A stretch of 64,000 nucleotides of DNA from Akkermansiaceae bacterium UBA956 (GCA_002293145.1 DBCO01000004.1:12113-76112); one strand, 5' to 3'; positions 14,138-23,929 are shown, numbered from the stretch's first letter. The notes: generated by a model not told the origin, from the sequence alone. Made by a program: numbers and translations.

Positions 14138-16858
14138 TCAATATCCCAACCACGGTCCGAGCCAGCGTTCGACTTCTTCGATGCTCATGCCTTTGCGTTG
14201 GGCATAGTCTTCGATCTGGTCGCGCTGGAGATCGCTGAGCGCAAAATAGTGGCTATCGGGATGGGATAAATAAATGCCGCTGACTGCCGAGGCCGGATGC
14301 ATGGCGTTCGATTCGGTGAGAGAGACACCTATTTTGTTGGTGGCATCGAGTAGATCGAAAAGTATTGGTTTCTCGGTGTGGTCCGGCTGTGCAGGGTAGC
14401 CCGGAGCGGGGCGGATGCCACGGTAGAGTTCTTTGATCAGCTCGTTGTGATTGAATTCGTTTGGCCGTTCGTAGCCCCAGGCGACGCGTGCTCTGTGATG
14501 GAGTAGCTCAGCAAATGCTTCGGCGAATCGGTCGGCAATCGCCTTGACCATGATCGCGCCGTAAGGATCATTTTGTTGTTCGAGCTCTTTTGCGTATTCA
14601 TCAGCTCCATGGATTCCTAGGACAAAGCCCCCGATGTAGTCTGTGTATGCATTTTTTTTGTCTGCTAAAAAGTCGGCAAGGGCGACGTTGGGTTTGCCGG
14701 AGGATTTATCGAGTTGTTGGCGCAGTGTGTGAAGGCGGCATCGCTCGGCGCTCCGTTGGGTATCGTTCCAGACAATGATGTCATCAGCCGCAGCGTTGGC
14801 GGCGAAAAATCCGTAAATGCCGCGTGCTATGAAGCGTTTTTCGGCGATGATGCGTTCAATCAGTTCCAAGGCCTCGGCGTGAATTTTTTTCGCTTCTTCC
14901 GCTCCACCTGCGTTCTGGGTTTTGAGTGTTTGCGTGTCGGGTTGCCAGACACCGCGGATTTCCCATGCGTGAAAAAAGGGTGTCCAGTCGATGTAGTTTG
15001 CAAGCTCGCGCAGCGATTGGTTTTCGATGACGCGAGTACCGAGAAATTCTGGCACGGCGGGTTGGTAGTTGTCCCAATCGCAGGTGTATTTTAAGGAGCG
15101 CGCTTTCTCTAACGAAATCGTGGCTTTTTTGTTCACCCCCTTTTCGAAGTCGATGCGGATTTTGTCCTGTTTTACCCGATTGGCACGGGCAAATTCTGCG
15201 CGTTGATCAACAGAAAGCAAGGAGGTGGTGACGGGAACCGAGCGCGAGGCATCGAGCACGTGAACCACGGGGCCAGAATAATGTTGGGCAATCTTGATCG
15301 CGGTGTGGGCTGAGGAGGTTGTCGCTCCGCCAATGAGCAATGGGGTGTTCATGCCGGCTTTTTCCATTTCCTTGGCGACATGTACCATTTCATCGAGTGA
15401 CGGTGTGATGAGTCCGGATAGGCCGATGATGTCGGCGCCGATTTCGCGGGCCTTGGCGAGGATTTTATCGCAAGAAACCATGACGCCCATGTCGGTGACT
15501 TCGAATCCATTACACGATAGCACTACGCCAACGATGTTTTTGCCGATGTCATGAACATCGCCCTTTACGGTGGCGATGAGGAATTTTCCTGCTGTGGATT
15601 TTTCGACTTCCGCATCGGGGTTGGCTAATGCCTTGGCAGCTTTTTCCGCCTCCATAAATGGTTCGAGCCAAGCTACGGATTTTTTCATCACGCGCGCCGA
15701 TTTTACCACTTGCGGCAGGAACATTTTGCCAGCCCCAAAAAGGTCGCCGACAACGCCCATGCCATCCATCAAGGGGCCTTCGATGACTTTCAATGGAACA
15801 CCATACTTGAGTCGCGCCGCCTCGGTATCTTCATCGATGAAACGGTCGATGCCCTTGAGCAATGCATACTCCAAGCGTTTTTCGACAGGCTCATTGCGCC
15901 AGGAAAGGTCTTCTTCGATCTTCTTTCCGCTAACGTTTTTAAACGACTCGGCTAAATCTAACAAACGCTCGGTGGCATCGGGGCGGCGGTTGAGAATCAC
16001 GTCCTCGACTTTCTCTAACAACTCAGGCTTAATTTGGTCATACACCTCGAGCATGCCAGCATTGACGATACCCATGTCCATGCCGGCTCTGCAGGCGTGA
16101 TACAGGAAGACCGAATGCATTGCCTCGCGCATGACATTGTTGCCGCGGAAGGAAAAGGAAATGTTTGAGACACCACCGCTGACTTTGGCAAATGGCAGGT
16201 TTTCTTTGATCCAGCGTGTGGCATTGATGAAATCGAGCGCATAGTTGTTGTGCTCCTCGATGCCGGTGGCGACGGTGAGAATGTTGGGATCGAAAATGAT
16301 GTCTTGTGGCGGAAAATGGACTTCATCGACAAGGATCCGATAGGCTCGTTCGCAAATGCGGATCTTTTCATCGTAGGTGGCGGCTTGGCCATTTTCATCG
16401 AACGCCATGACTACCACCGCGGCACCGTATTTCTTGATGTGTCGCGCGCATTCTTTGAATTGTTCTTCTCCCTCCTTGAGCGAGATCGAGTTGACGATTC
16501 CTTTGCCTTGCAGGTATTTGATACCTTCTTCCAAAATCTCCCATTTCGAGGAATCGACCATGATAGGAACTTTGGCAATGTCAGGCTCGCTTTGCAAAAG
16601 TTGCAAGAAACGTGCCATCATCGCCTTGCCATCGATGAGACCATCGTCAAAGCAAATATCGATCACGTTGGCACCGTTCTCGACTTGTTGGCGTGCGACT
16701 TCGAGAGCGTCTTCGAGTTTTCCTGCGCGAATCAATTTCGCAAACGCCGGCGATCCAGCCACGTTGGTGCGCTCGCCGATCATGAGGAAATTTTTGTCGG
16801 GCGTGTGATTGTAAGGTTGTGAACCTGAGAGGCGCAGAATGCGGGGAATGGTTTTCAT
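14138..16858 (-). CDS. metH: Methionine synthase (cobalamin-dependent), folate-, B12- and reactivation-domain subunit
   Basis: 906 aa, corresponding to E. coli MetH from its second domain on. The methyltetrahydrofolate domain (about 20-300) begins LMIGERTNVAG and holds VPIMVDSSKWE and FDPNILTVATG. The B12 cap and Rossmann domains (about 310-560) hold the cobalt-ligand motif DVHDIG, and the reactivation domain (about 580-906) the AdoMet motif RPAPGYPA. The homocysteine domain is missing and is encoded by the preceding gene, whose stop lies 36 bases before this start. The split falls exactly in the interdomain linker, so this looks like natural gene fission, not damage. Confidence 0.94.
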   Translation of the reverse strand: MKTIPRILRLSGSQPYNHTPDKNFLMIGERTNVAGSPAFAKLIRAGKLEDALEVARQQVENGANVIDICFDDGLIDGKAMMARFLQLLQSEPDIAKVPIMVDSSKWEILEEGIKYLQGKGIVNSISLKEGEEQFKECARHIKKYGAAVVVMAFDENGQAATYDEKIRICERAYRILVDEVHFPPQDIIFDPNILTVATGIEEHNNYALDFINATRWIKENLPFAKVSGGVSNISFSFRGNNVMREAMHSVFLYHACRAGMDMGIVNAGMLEVYDQIKPELLEKVEDVILNRRPDATERLLDLAESFKNVSGKKIEEDLSWRNEPVEKRLEYALLKGIDRFIDEDTEAARLKYGVPLKVIEGPLMDGMGVVGDLFGAGKMFLPQVVKSARVMKKSVAWLEPFMEAEKAAKALANPDAEVEKSTAGKFLIATVKGDVHDIGKNIVGVVLSCNGFEVTDMGVMVSCDKILAKAREIGADIIGLSGLITPSLDEMVHVAKEMEKAGMNTPLLIGGATTSSAHTAIKIAQHYSGPVVHVLDASRSVPVTTSLLSVDQRAEFARANRVKQDKIRIDFEKGVNKKATISLEKARSLKYTCDWDNYQPAVPEFLGTRVIENQSLRELANYIDWTPFFHAWEIRGVWQPDTQTLKTQNAGGAEEAKKIHAEALELIERIIAEKRFIARGIYGFFAANAAADDIIVWNDTQRSAERCRLHTLRQQLDKSSGKPNVALADFLADKKNAYTDYIGGFVLGIHGADEYAKELEQQNDPYGAIMVKAIADRFAEAFAELLHHRARVAWGYERPNEFNHNELIKELYRGIRPAPGYPAQPDHTEKPILFDLLDATNKIGVSLTESNAMHPASAVSGIYLSHPDSHYFALSDLQRDQIEDYAQRKGMSIEEVERWLGPWLGY

Positions 16859-16894
16859 TTGGTTAGAAAAAATAAGGCGCTTAGGGAAAAATTG

Positions 16895-17989
16895 TTAGCC
16901 AATGCTAGGAACGGAGCGAGGGGCGACGTGCTGCACAGCTTTGGCGATGGCTGCGACGTGTTCGGGCGTGTTGCCGCAGCAGCCACCTGCAAAGTTGAGT
17001 AGCCCCGAGTTCGCAAAGTCGGCCAGCCAGCGGTTCATGTCATCAGGTGTCATATCAAAGCCCGTTGGCGTTAAGGGGTTTGGTAGTCCGGCATTAGGAT
17101 AGCAGGAAATGTGAGTGGTGGCGCAGTTCGAAAGCTCTTCGAGAAATGGCTTCATCAGGTCGGGCCCTAGCGAGCAATTCAATCCAATAGCTAGCGGGTT
17201 GACGTGGGCGACGGCATTCCATAAGGCCTCCGATGTCTGCGCGGATATCATGGTTTCGCCACCGCGGCCGACAGCAGCCGAGACGATGATGGGCAGCGAA
17301 ATCTTGTCCTCTGCAAACACGTCTTGGATCGCAACGAGTGCGGCTTTGGCATTTAGCGAATCGAAAATCGTCTCGACCATCAGCAAATCAGAGCCACCTT
17401 CGATCAACGCGCGCACTTGCTCTTTGTAGGCGACGAGCACTTGGTCAAAAGTGATCACGCGGAAGCCTGAGTCATTGGCATCGGGGGAATTTGTTAACGA
17501 CACCGTGAGCGGTCCGATCGCCCCAGCGACATAGCGTTTGCGACCTGTGTCGGAGCCGATGTTGTCTGCCCACTTGCGGGCGAGTCGAGCGGATTCTACG
17601 TTGATTTCCCAGGCGAGATCACGCAGGAACGAGTCTTCAATGATCCCTTGGAAAAATTCAGGATCTTTTTTTCCGCCGTGCTCACGAGGGTCATCGACGA
17701 AAAATTCCGACTGCGAAATCGAGGTGGCGGAGAAGTTATTTGTCTCCACGATGTCTGAACCGGCTTCGTAAAAGCGCTTGTGGATGTCGCCGATGACTTC
17801 GGGGTTCGTCAAGGTGAGGATGTCGCCGTTGTTGAGAATGTCCTTTTTGCTATCGCCAAAACGTTTGCCGCGAGCTTGTTCTTCGCTCAACCCATAGCTG
17901 CGGATGGTTGTGCCCATAGCTCCATCCAGAACGAGAATTCGTTCCTTTAAGGCGGCGGTCAATTCAGCGGTAGGATCAGGTTGCGGCAT
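16895..17989 (-). CDS. metH: Methionine synthase, homocysteine-binding subunit
   Basis: 364 aa, a Hcy-methyltransferase barrel equivalent to the first domain of MetH. Zinc ligands are seen in GLNCSLGP and GGCCGNTPEH (Cys337, Cys338). The N-terminal ILVLDGAMGTTIRSYG is MetH-like and not BhmT or MmuM. It ends shortly after the conserved VAPRSVP linker, where single-chain MetH would continue. With the downstream 906-residue subunit it should make a working two-chain enzyme transferring methyl from 5-methyl-THF through cobalamin to homocysteine. The 126-base gap to the divergent gene at 18116 shows no B12-box. Confidence 0.93.
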   Translation of the reverse strand: MPQPDPTAELTAALKERILVLDGAMGTTIRSYGLSEEQARGKRFGDSKKDILNNGDILTLTNPEVIGDIHKRFYEAGSDIVETNNFSATSISQSEFFVDDPREHGGKKDPEFFQGIIEDSFLRDLAWEINVESARLARKWADNIGSDTGRKRYVAGAIGPLTVSLTNSPDANDSGFRVITFDQVLVAYKEQVRALIEGGSDLLMVETIFDSLNAKAALVAIQDVFAEDKISLPIIVSAAVGRGGETMISAQTSEALWNAVAHVNPLAIGLNCSLGPDLMKPFLEELSNCATTHISCYPNAGLPNPLTPTGFDMTPDDMNRWLADFANSGLLNFAGGCCGNTPEHVAAIAKAVQHVAPRSVPSIG

Positions 17990-18115
17990 GGCGAAACACT
18001 AGCGGATGGTCGATCATTTGGCAAGTATATATCAACGCATCGCGATATGATGATTTGATTTTTTTTTCGGTGGGAGCTTGCGTTGTGGCAGAATCTGGCT
18101 ATTTTATTCCCGCCC

Positions 18116-18895
18116 ATGGGAAAATTTACAGGCCAACTGGTTCCGGTCGAGCGGGACGAAAAAAAACTACGCATGACGGCGTTGATCTTGACGGCGTTCG
18201 CGATCATGGGCGGCATTGGTATTATTTCTGCCTACGCCCGTTTTGCTAAAAATGCCAATCGGGAAGATCGTCCCTCTTACGTTGGCGAATTGCGTCACAA
18301 TCTCCCCGTAGTTCGTCAAGATGGGCAGCGCTCGGGATTGGACACTTTGCAAGGAAAAGTTTGGATCGTCAATTCGGTGAGTGTTACCCAGCCCGAGTCA
18401 TGCGCGTTATCCCAATCAATGGTCAAGGCGATGGAGGAAAAATATCGCGACAATCCCGATGTGGCTTTCGTTAGCATGGTCATCGATCCCGGTGCTCCAG
18501 AGACTGCCACCACAGTGCTGTCTGAAGCCGCAGCAGCGCAGAATGCCTCATTACCCAAATGGTGGTTTGCCACAACGGAACCTGTCATTTTACACAAATA
18601 CCTCAAGGATAAATTCAAGCTCGGCACTCTGCCTCATCAGGTTGAGGGAAAGTGGGATTACGATACCAGCTTGGTGCTTGTCGATCGTCAGATGAAATTG
18701 CGCAAAGCTGTAGTGCCTCAGCAACGTGGTGGAGCCCCTTTCGTCACCGGCTTTGATTTTGATAAAGCTGCCCAATGGGATGCGCAGGGGATCAAGACGG
18801 GCACCGAGCGCAGCAATGTCGAGGAAATGATACTACTCTTAGAGAAGACCATCGACATTTTACTCAACGAGAAAGTCAATGCGAGCGAGCCCTAA
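18116..18895 (+). CDS. Degenerate Sco1/SenC-like thioredoxin-fold protein
   Basis: 259 aa from the ATG at 18116; an upstream GTG-type start is less likely. One membrane anchor (residues 20-40) is followed by a periplasmic thioredoxin fold of the Sco type (GKVWIVNSVS, VSMVIDPG, WWFATTEP). The copper-binding CxxxC of Sco is absent: the site reads TQPESC, with one Cys (Cys96). The usual Sco His is replaced too (WDYDTSLVLVD). It therefore probably does not carry copper like Sco1 and may be a structural or redox partner of the next gene. The three genes 18116-20167 form a likely cytochrome oxidase assembly operon. Confidence 0.72.
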   Translation: MGKFTGQLVPVERDEKKLRMTALILTAFAIMGGIGIISAYARFAKNANREDRPSYVGELRHNLPVVRQDGQRSGLDTLQGKVWIVNSVSVTQPESCALSQSMVKAMEEKYRDNPDVAFVSMVIDPGAPETATTVLSEAAAAQNASLPKWWFATTEPVILHKYLKDKFKLGTLPHQVEGKWDYDTSLVLVDRQMKLRKAVVPQQRGGAPFVTGFDFDKAAQWDAQGIKTGTERSNVEEMILLLEKTIDILLNEKVNASEP

Positions 18896-18913
18896 CATAT
18901 TATTCTAACATCT

Positions 18914-19606
18914 ATGAACAGCAAGCTAAAAATTATCGGCGTTTATATTCTCACCGCCATTGTCTCGGTTGTCATTCTTGCAGCTGCATTTTGGGTGCGT
19001 AATGGATTGATCGAGCGTGAAAAGCCGATGATTGTCAATGGCGGCGCCGAAAAGCAGGAGGTTCTTTTTGCGATTGATAAAGATCTGGAAGCTACCAATC
19101 AAGCGGGCGAGCAGATCAAGCTCTCATCGCTTAAAGGTAAGGTCTGGGTAGTAGGTGAATTTTTTGCAATCTGCCCTCACTGCGCGATGCGCAATGGTCA
19201 AGAGCTGCGTGGTCTGATTGATGAATTCGGCAAACAACCAGGATTTCATCTCACATGCATTTCGATTGATCCTGAGACCGACGATGTTGAAAAACTCAAG
19301 GAGTATGCCAGCGCGCTGAATGCAGATCCGTCCAATTGGTGGTTCCTCACGACGGGCAATACGCAGACGGCTCATGAGTATATGGAAGGCACGATGAAGT
19401 TTTTCAAAGTGAAATTGCGCACCGATCCGCTCGATATCGAGAGCAATGGCAAATACATGCACGATCTCGGATTGGCTGTAGTGAATCAAAATTTCGAAGT
19501 CGTGGGCAAATGGCCGTTGGCTGAAGCTCGCAAGCAAAATCCTGCGCTTTATCAAACGAGGAAGCAGGAAATGTATGAAACCATCCGCCGCGAATTGGCA
19601 AAATAA
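18914..19606 (+). CDS. Sco1/SenC-like protein with a CPHC redox site
   Basis: 230 aa, with an N-terminal membrane anchor (8-28) and a periplasmic thioredoxin fold. The active site is ICPHC (Cys87, Cys90), a CxxC like DsbA and thioredoxins, rather than the CxxxC of classical Sco. A His at YMHDLGLAVV sits at the usual Sco His position. It could work as a thiol reductase for the CuA site or its chaperones, or bind copper with changed geometry. It starts 18 bases after the previous Sco-like gene and is followed by a DUF420 gene. Confidence 0.78.
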   Translation: MNSKLKIIGVYILTAIVSVVILAAAFWVRNGLIEREKPMIVNGGAEKQEVLFAIDKDLEATNQAGEQIKLSSLKGKVWVVGEFFAICPHCAMRNGQELRGLIDEFGKQPGFHLTCISIDPETDDVEKLKEYASALNADPSNWWFLTTGNTQTAHEYMEGTMKFFKVKLRTDPLDIESNGKYMHDLGLAVVNQNFEVVGKWPLAEARKQNPALYQTRKQEMYETIRRELAK

Positions 19607-19618
19607 TTGCAACGAGAT

Positions 19619-20167
19619 ATGAACGAATTAACCGGAAAAATTTCTGCACAGGCAGATCGCAAATGGCGTCTCACCATTTGGGTCGTTACTGTGTTGGTAT
19701 TGGTGTTAGTCGGCCTGATGCGTCGGCCTGAGCTGCGCATTGATGTGGGTGATGCACTGGCCTTTTTGCCATTGGTGCATGCCATTCTCAACTCGCTTGT
19801 TGCGCTCTCATTGGCGATGGCGATTGTGTCGATCAAGCAAGGAAATATCGCGCTGCATCGTCGCTGTACGTCCACGGCTATGCTTCTCTCTACCGTGTTT
19901 TTGCTGTGCTATGTGGCCTATCATTTCACCAACGTTGAGACCAAGTTCGGCGGTGAAGGGGCGATACGCATGGTGTATCTTTTCTTGCTGATTACTCACA
20001 TTGTCGCTGCTGCGGTGAGTTTTCCGATGATTCTTTTCACCTATCTTGCGGGCTGGGCGGACCAGCGGCAGCGACACCGACGCCTCGCCAAGTGGACCTT
20101 TCCGCTATGGTTTTACGTAGCGGTGACGGGTCCGATTTGCTATTTGATGCTCCGTCCCTATTATTGA
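19619..20167 (+). CDS. DUF420 membrane protein (CtaM-like oxidase assembly factor)
   Basis: 182 aa with five predicted membrane segments and conserved His residues (PLVHAILNS, AYHFTNVETKFGG, ITHIVAAA), as in DUF420. The Gram-positive member CtaM is needed for heme-copper oxidase maturation. The ATG at 19619 is preferred over a TTG directly after the previous stop at 19607. It lies downstream of two Sco-like genes, supporting a role in cytochrome c oxidase assembly. No oxidase subunit genes are in the window. Confidence 0.8.
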   Translation: MNELTGKISAQADRKWRLTIWVVTVLVLVLVGLMRRPELRIDVGDALAFLPLVHAILNSLVALSLAMAIVSIKQGNIALHRRCTSTAMLLSTVFLLCYVAYHFTNVETKFGGEGAIRMVYLFLLITHIVAAAVSFPMILFTYLAGWADQRQRHRRLAKWTFPLWFYVAVTGPICYLMLRPYY

Positions 20168-20184
20168 ATTGATTTTGTTACCCC

Positions 20185-21480
20185 ATGAAAGTTTTAAGTT
20201 TTAAAGATCCCGGTTTTGCTGCAGTTGCGGCCAAGATGAAACGCCGGGCTGTGCCTACGATGGAATTGCGCGATACTGTTGCCGCCATCATTTCTGACGT
20301 CGCCGAGAAAGGCGATGCCGCTCTAATAGCCTACACCAAACGCTTCGATGGCGTGGATCTGCCGCTCAAGCATTTGTTTGTGAGCGAAAAAGAATTCGCC
20401 GCAGCCGATGCGCTCGTCGAGGATTCGACCCGCGTCGCCGTAGCAGCGAGTTTGCTTAACATCCACGAATTTGCCAAACGCAGCATGCGCACAGACTGGA
20501 GTCGTCGCAATGCTCAAGGTGCCGTCGTCGGTGAGCGTTTCACTCCCTTTGATCGCGTTGGCGTCTATGTTCCAGGCGGCAAAGCACCACTTGTTTCTAC
20601 GGCCTTGATGACTGCTGGATTTGCGCAAGCAGCAGGTGTTCCGCAAATCATTGCCGCCACGCCAGTTGGTGCGGATGGCACGGTGAACGCCGCATTGCTT
20701 TACGCTCTGCGCGCTGCTGGCGTGACGGAAGTATTGAAAATCGGTGGTGCACAAGCCATTGCCGCATTAGCGCTCGGCACCAAATCGGTTTCACCTGTGG
20801 ATCGCATTTTTGGCCCGGGCAATCGCTTCGTCGTCGAGGCGAAACGTCAACTCGTAGGTGCAGTGTCGATCGACTTACTCCCTGGTCCCAGCGAGATTTT
20901 GATTCTCTCTGACAAAACGGGTGATGCAGAATGCATTGCGGCCGACATCCTCGCGCAGGCAGAACACGGCGGAGATAGCGTGGTCGGCTTCCTCACCGAC
21001 TCGAAGGCGCTTCTCGGTAAAGTCGTGAAAGCCGTGCAGAAGCAATTGGCCAGTCTCTCTCGCTCGAAAATCATTCACGAAGTTTTGCGTACAGGTACAT
21101 TTTTGCTACATGTGAAAAGCATGGAGCAGGGGATGCAGTTGGTGAATGATTTTGCCCCAGAGCACTTATCCTTGATCTCCGAGCAAGAAGACCAATGGCT
21201 GGCGAAAGTTCGCACAGCTGGCGCCATTTATCTCGGCAATCATTCGCCAGTAGCGGTGGGAGATTTCCTTGCTGGTCCGAGCCACACTCTACCAACAGGT
21301 GGAGCAGGTCGTTCATTTTCTGGATTGCGCGCTGATCAATTTCAACGTCGCACCAGCATCGTGAAAATGAATCTCGCCGCGGTGAAGAAGTCGCTGCCGA
21401 TTGTCGAGGAATTCGCACGGGTCGAGGGCTTGGATGCGCACGGACGCTCAGTCTCGATTCGTCTGGACAGCGCCAAATGA
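20185..21480 (+). CDS. hisD: Histidinol dehydrogenase
   Basis: 431 aa, standard length. It carries out the last two oxidations of histidine synthesis (L-histidinol to L-histidine) using NAD and zinc. Seen are VYVPGGKAP, GGAQAIAALA, the signature GPGNRFVVEAKRQL with DLLPGPSEI, and the zinc-site region AEHGGDS. It starts 18 bases after the DUF420 gene but has no functional link with it. No other his gene is in the window, so histidine genes are dispersed. Confidence 0.96.
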   Translation: MKVLSFKDPGFAAVAAKMKRRAVPTMELRDTVAAIISDVAEKGDAALIAYTKRFDGVDLPLKHLFVSEKEFAAADALVEDSTRVAVAASLLNIHEFAKRSMRTDWSRRNAQGAVVGERFTPFDRVGVYVPGGKAPLVSTALMTAGFAQAAGVPQIIAATPVGADGTVNAALLYALRAAGVTEVLKIGGAQAIAALALGTKSVSPVDRIFGPGNRFVVEAKRQLVGAVSIDLLPGPSEILILSDKTGDAECIAADILAQAEHGGDSVVGFLTDSKALLGKVVKAVQKQLASLSRSKIIHEVLRTGTFLLHVKSMEQGMQLVNDFAPEHLSLISEQEDQWLAKVRTAGAIYLGNHSPVAVGDFLAGPSHTLPTGGAGRSFSGLRADQFQRRTSIVKMNLAAVKKSLPIVEEFARVEGLDAHGRSVSIRLDSAK

Positions 21481-21718
21481 GCGCGGTATTCTGACAATGT
21501 TTAGAATAGGTCACCATGATCGTACAAACGAAATGATATTCCGCAAAGAAATTTGCCAATGATGCTTTGTTTTTTCCAGTCTGTCCCATTCTCAATGCCT
21601 AGCTGAAGTGTGAATCTCAAGTCACTGCGAAGGAAAATCGACGCAGAGAAGTGAAATTGCTTTTGTCACGGCGACATTTTCGTTGGAAAAATCAATCATC
21701 TGCGCGAAACTGCGCCTC

Positions 21719-22732
21719 ATGGATAACCTAACACACGGACTTCTCGGTATGGCAGTGGCTGTTTGCATCGCGCCGCGCGAATCACGGAGGCAGGCGGCGT
21801 GGGTGGGATTTCTTGCTGGAGAATTTCCTGACCTCGATTTGTTTCTACGCTCGGCGGATGACCCATTATTTGGTCTCGCGATGCACCGGCATTTTACCCA
21901 CTCGCTGTTGTTTGCTCCGTTGATTGGTTTGGCGATGGCTTACCTTGTGATTGTGTGGCAGCGATGGCGAAAAAATGTCTTCCATGCACGCGTTCTGATA
22001 CTAGCTGGCACCGCGGCCGCATTGAGTCATGGCTTGTGCGATGTCTGGACCAGCTATGGTACCCGTTGGTATTGGCCGTTTGCAGACACACGCGTGGCAT
22101 GGGATTTGATTTCTGTGATCGATCCGCTATTTACCTTGCCTTTGCTGATCCTCATACCTTTTGCGGTGATCAAACGTTCGCGCCCGCTCTCGGCTATCGC
22201 TCTTGGCTGGGTTGTCGCATATCTATCACTGTGTTTTTTTCAGCAACAACGGGCTCTGTCTGCTGCATCATCGCTTGCTTCGCAACGCTCTCATCAAGCA
22301 GGTAATCTCACAGTCAAGCCATCCTTTGGCAACATCATGGTCTGGCGGGCTTTGTATCAACACGATGGGCGTGCCTACGTGATGTGCTTGCGCGCTAGCA
22401 CTGAAGTTCAAGTTTTGGGGGAAAGCGATGTGACATTGGTTGATTCAAAGGAGGTCCCTGGCGTTCCCTCCGACTCTGTTCTAGCCAGAGACATTCAGCT
22501 CTTTGCAAATTTTTCAGATCAATGGCTCGCATGGCATCCGCAGCAAGCTCAAGTGCTCGGGGATCTGCGCTATGCTCTGCGGCCCGATGCCATAGAACCG
22601 CTGTGGGGGATTTCGGTAAATCCTCAGCAGCCCGACCAGCATGTGGATTTCATGACATTTCGCCACACACGCAGAGATACATGGCAAGTTCTTTGGCAGA
22701 TGATTCGTCACGGAAATGTTTCGACTGATTGA
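21719..22732 (+). CDS. Membrane-bound metal-dependent hydrolase of the YdjM/DUF457 family
   Basis: 337 aa from the ATG at 21719. The N-terminus MDNLTHGLLG with the later FLAGEFPDLDL and HRHFTHSLLF gives the His/Asp metal-binding pattern of YdjM-like proteins. About five membrane segments fill residues 5-190, and the C-terminal 140 residues are soluble. The family is annotated as inner membrane hydrolase, in some bacteria under LexA control; its substrate is unknown. A 238-base gap with no recognised feature separates it from hisD. Confidence 0.75.
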   Translation: MDNLTHGLLGMAVAVCIAPRESRRQAAWVGFLAGEFPDLDLFLRSADDPLFGLAMHRHFTHSLLFAPLIGLAMAYLVIVWQRWRKNVFHARVLILAGTAAALSHGLCDVWTSYGTRWYWPFADTRVAWDLISVIDPLFTLPLLILIPFAVIKRSRPLSAIALGWVVAYLSLCFFQQQRALSAASSLASQRSHQAGNLTVKPSFGNIMVWRALYQHDGRAYVMCLRASTEVQVLGESDVTLVDSKEVPGVPSDSVLARDIQLFANFSDQWLAWHPQQAQVLGDLRYALRPDAIEPLWGISVNPQQPDQHVDFMTFRHTRRDTWQVLWQMIRHGNVSTD

Positions 22733-22775
22733 AAGCTTGCCTCAATTTCGCCAATAATGCCAAAAAATCCTTGCA

Positions 22776-22805
22776 TTGACTTCTCCGTTGCGCCTGTGCT
22801 AGGAT
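22776..22805 (+). promoter_or_regulatory. Sigma-70 promoter of obg, extended -10
   Basis: TTGACT (22776-22781), an 18-base spacer, then TAGGAT (22800-22805) preceded by TGC, an extended -10. The predicted start lies about 12-15 bases before the obg ATG. Confidence 0.6.
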
Positions 22806-22826
22806 TGCCGTCCGGTAACGGATATT

Positions 22827-23888
22827 ATGTTTATTGATCACATTCGAGTTTTTGCCAAAGCGGGAGACGGCGGCCATGGGGCGGTGAGTTTTCGCCGTGA
22901 AAAATACGTGCCGCGCGGTGGCCCCGATGGTGGCGATGGTGGTAAAGGTGGCGACGTGATCCTAAAGGTTTCTCCGCACACTGATAACTTGCGCCAATTC
23001 CACTACGATCCTAAAATGGTCGCAGATAGTGGAGTAAATGGTGCGGGCGTCCGCAAAACGGGCCGTGGTGGCAAGCCTTTCATCGCCCTGGTTCCTCCCG
23101 GTACAGTCGTATACCGCACCCCCGCCTCGCACGTGCAAGAAGCCGTTGAAATGGAGCGCAGCGAAGAGGGGATCGACATGGAGCCCATCGCTGACCTCAC
23201 CGACATTGGTCAAGAATTTGTGCTCTGCGCCGGTGGTAAAGGTGGCAAGGGTAACTGGAATTTCAAGACGCCAACAAACCGTGCCCCCGTCGAGCACACG
23301 CTCGGTGAAGATGGTGAACTCGGCGTGTTTTATTTGGAGCTGCGCCGCATTGCTGATGTGGGCCTTGTCGGCTACCCGAATGCCGGAAAATCCACCCTCA
23401 TTGGTAAACTTTCCCACGCTCAGCCGAAGGTCGCGTCTTATCCATTCACCACGCTACAACCTGTCGTCGGTGTGGCGGAGTTTCCGGGATACAAGCGCTG
23501 TACTATTGCGGATATTCCCGGCTTGATCGAGGGCGCACACATGAACAAAGGCCTCGGCCACGAGTTCTTGCGCCATATCACACGCTGCAACTTGCTGCTT
23601 TTCGTCGTCGACATGGCTGGTACTGATGGCCGCGATCCTGTGCGCGATCTCGAAGTGCTGCGCTCGGAGATCCGCGAGTATGATGAAGAACTCGCGCGCT
23701 TTCCATGGATGGTGGTTGCGAACAAAATGGATTCGGATACTGCAGAGGAAAATCTCAAAATTTTCCGTCAACGATTTGCCAAGGTAGAAATTGTGCCGAT
23801 TTCCGCAGAGCTAGAAATTGGCCTCGATCACCTGCGCTCAGTCTTGTTCGAGCGCGTTGCCAAAGCTGCTACCGCCATCGCCCTCTGA
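22827..23888 (+). CDS. obg: Obg family GTPase
   Basis: 353 aa. The glycine-rich Obg domain (1-160; GDGGKGGDVI, GRGGKPF) is followed by a G domain with the P-loop GYPNAGKST, the switch region TTLQPVVG, DIPGLIEGAH and NKMD. It acts in large ribosomal subunit assembly and stringent control. The C-terminal OCT extension is absent, as in many short forms. The usual rplU-rpmA partners do not precede it; it is the first gene of a short run with argS and has its own promoter. Confidence 0.95.
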   Translation: MFIDHIRVFAKAGDGGHGAVSFRREKYVPRGGPDGGDGGKGGDVILKVSPHTDNLRQFHYDPKMVADSGVNGAGVRKTGRGGKPFIALVPPGTVVYRTPASHVQEAVEMERSEEGIDMEPIADLTDIGQEFVLCAGGKGGKGNWNFKTPTNRAPVEHTLGEDGELGVFYLELRRIADVGLVGYPNAGKSTLIGKLSHAQPKVASYPFTTLQPVVGVAEFPGYKRCTIADIPGLIEGAHMNKGLGHEFLRHITRCNLLLFVVDMAGTDGRDPVRDLEVLRSEIREYDEELARFPWMVVANKMDSDTAEENLKIFRQRFAKVEIVPISAELEIGLDHLRSVLFERVAKAATAIAL

Positions 23889-23929
23889 GCCGATTAATTT
23901 TTTCTGAAATATCAACTTTTTGTTAGAGT

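Noticed and set aside
17990..18115. Possible cobalamin or SAM/SAH riboswitch before the metH genes
   Set aside because: The 126-base gap shows no B12-box or riboswitch-like core, and it is too short for a cobalamin riboswitch together with promoters.
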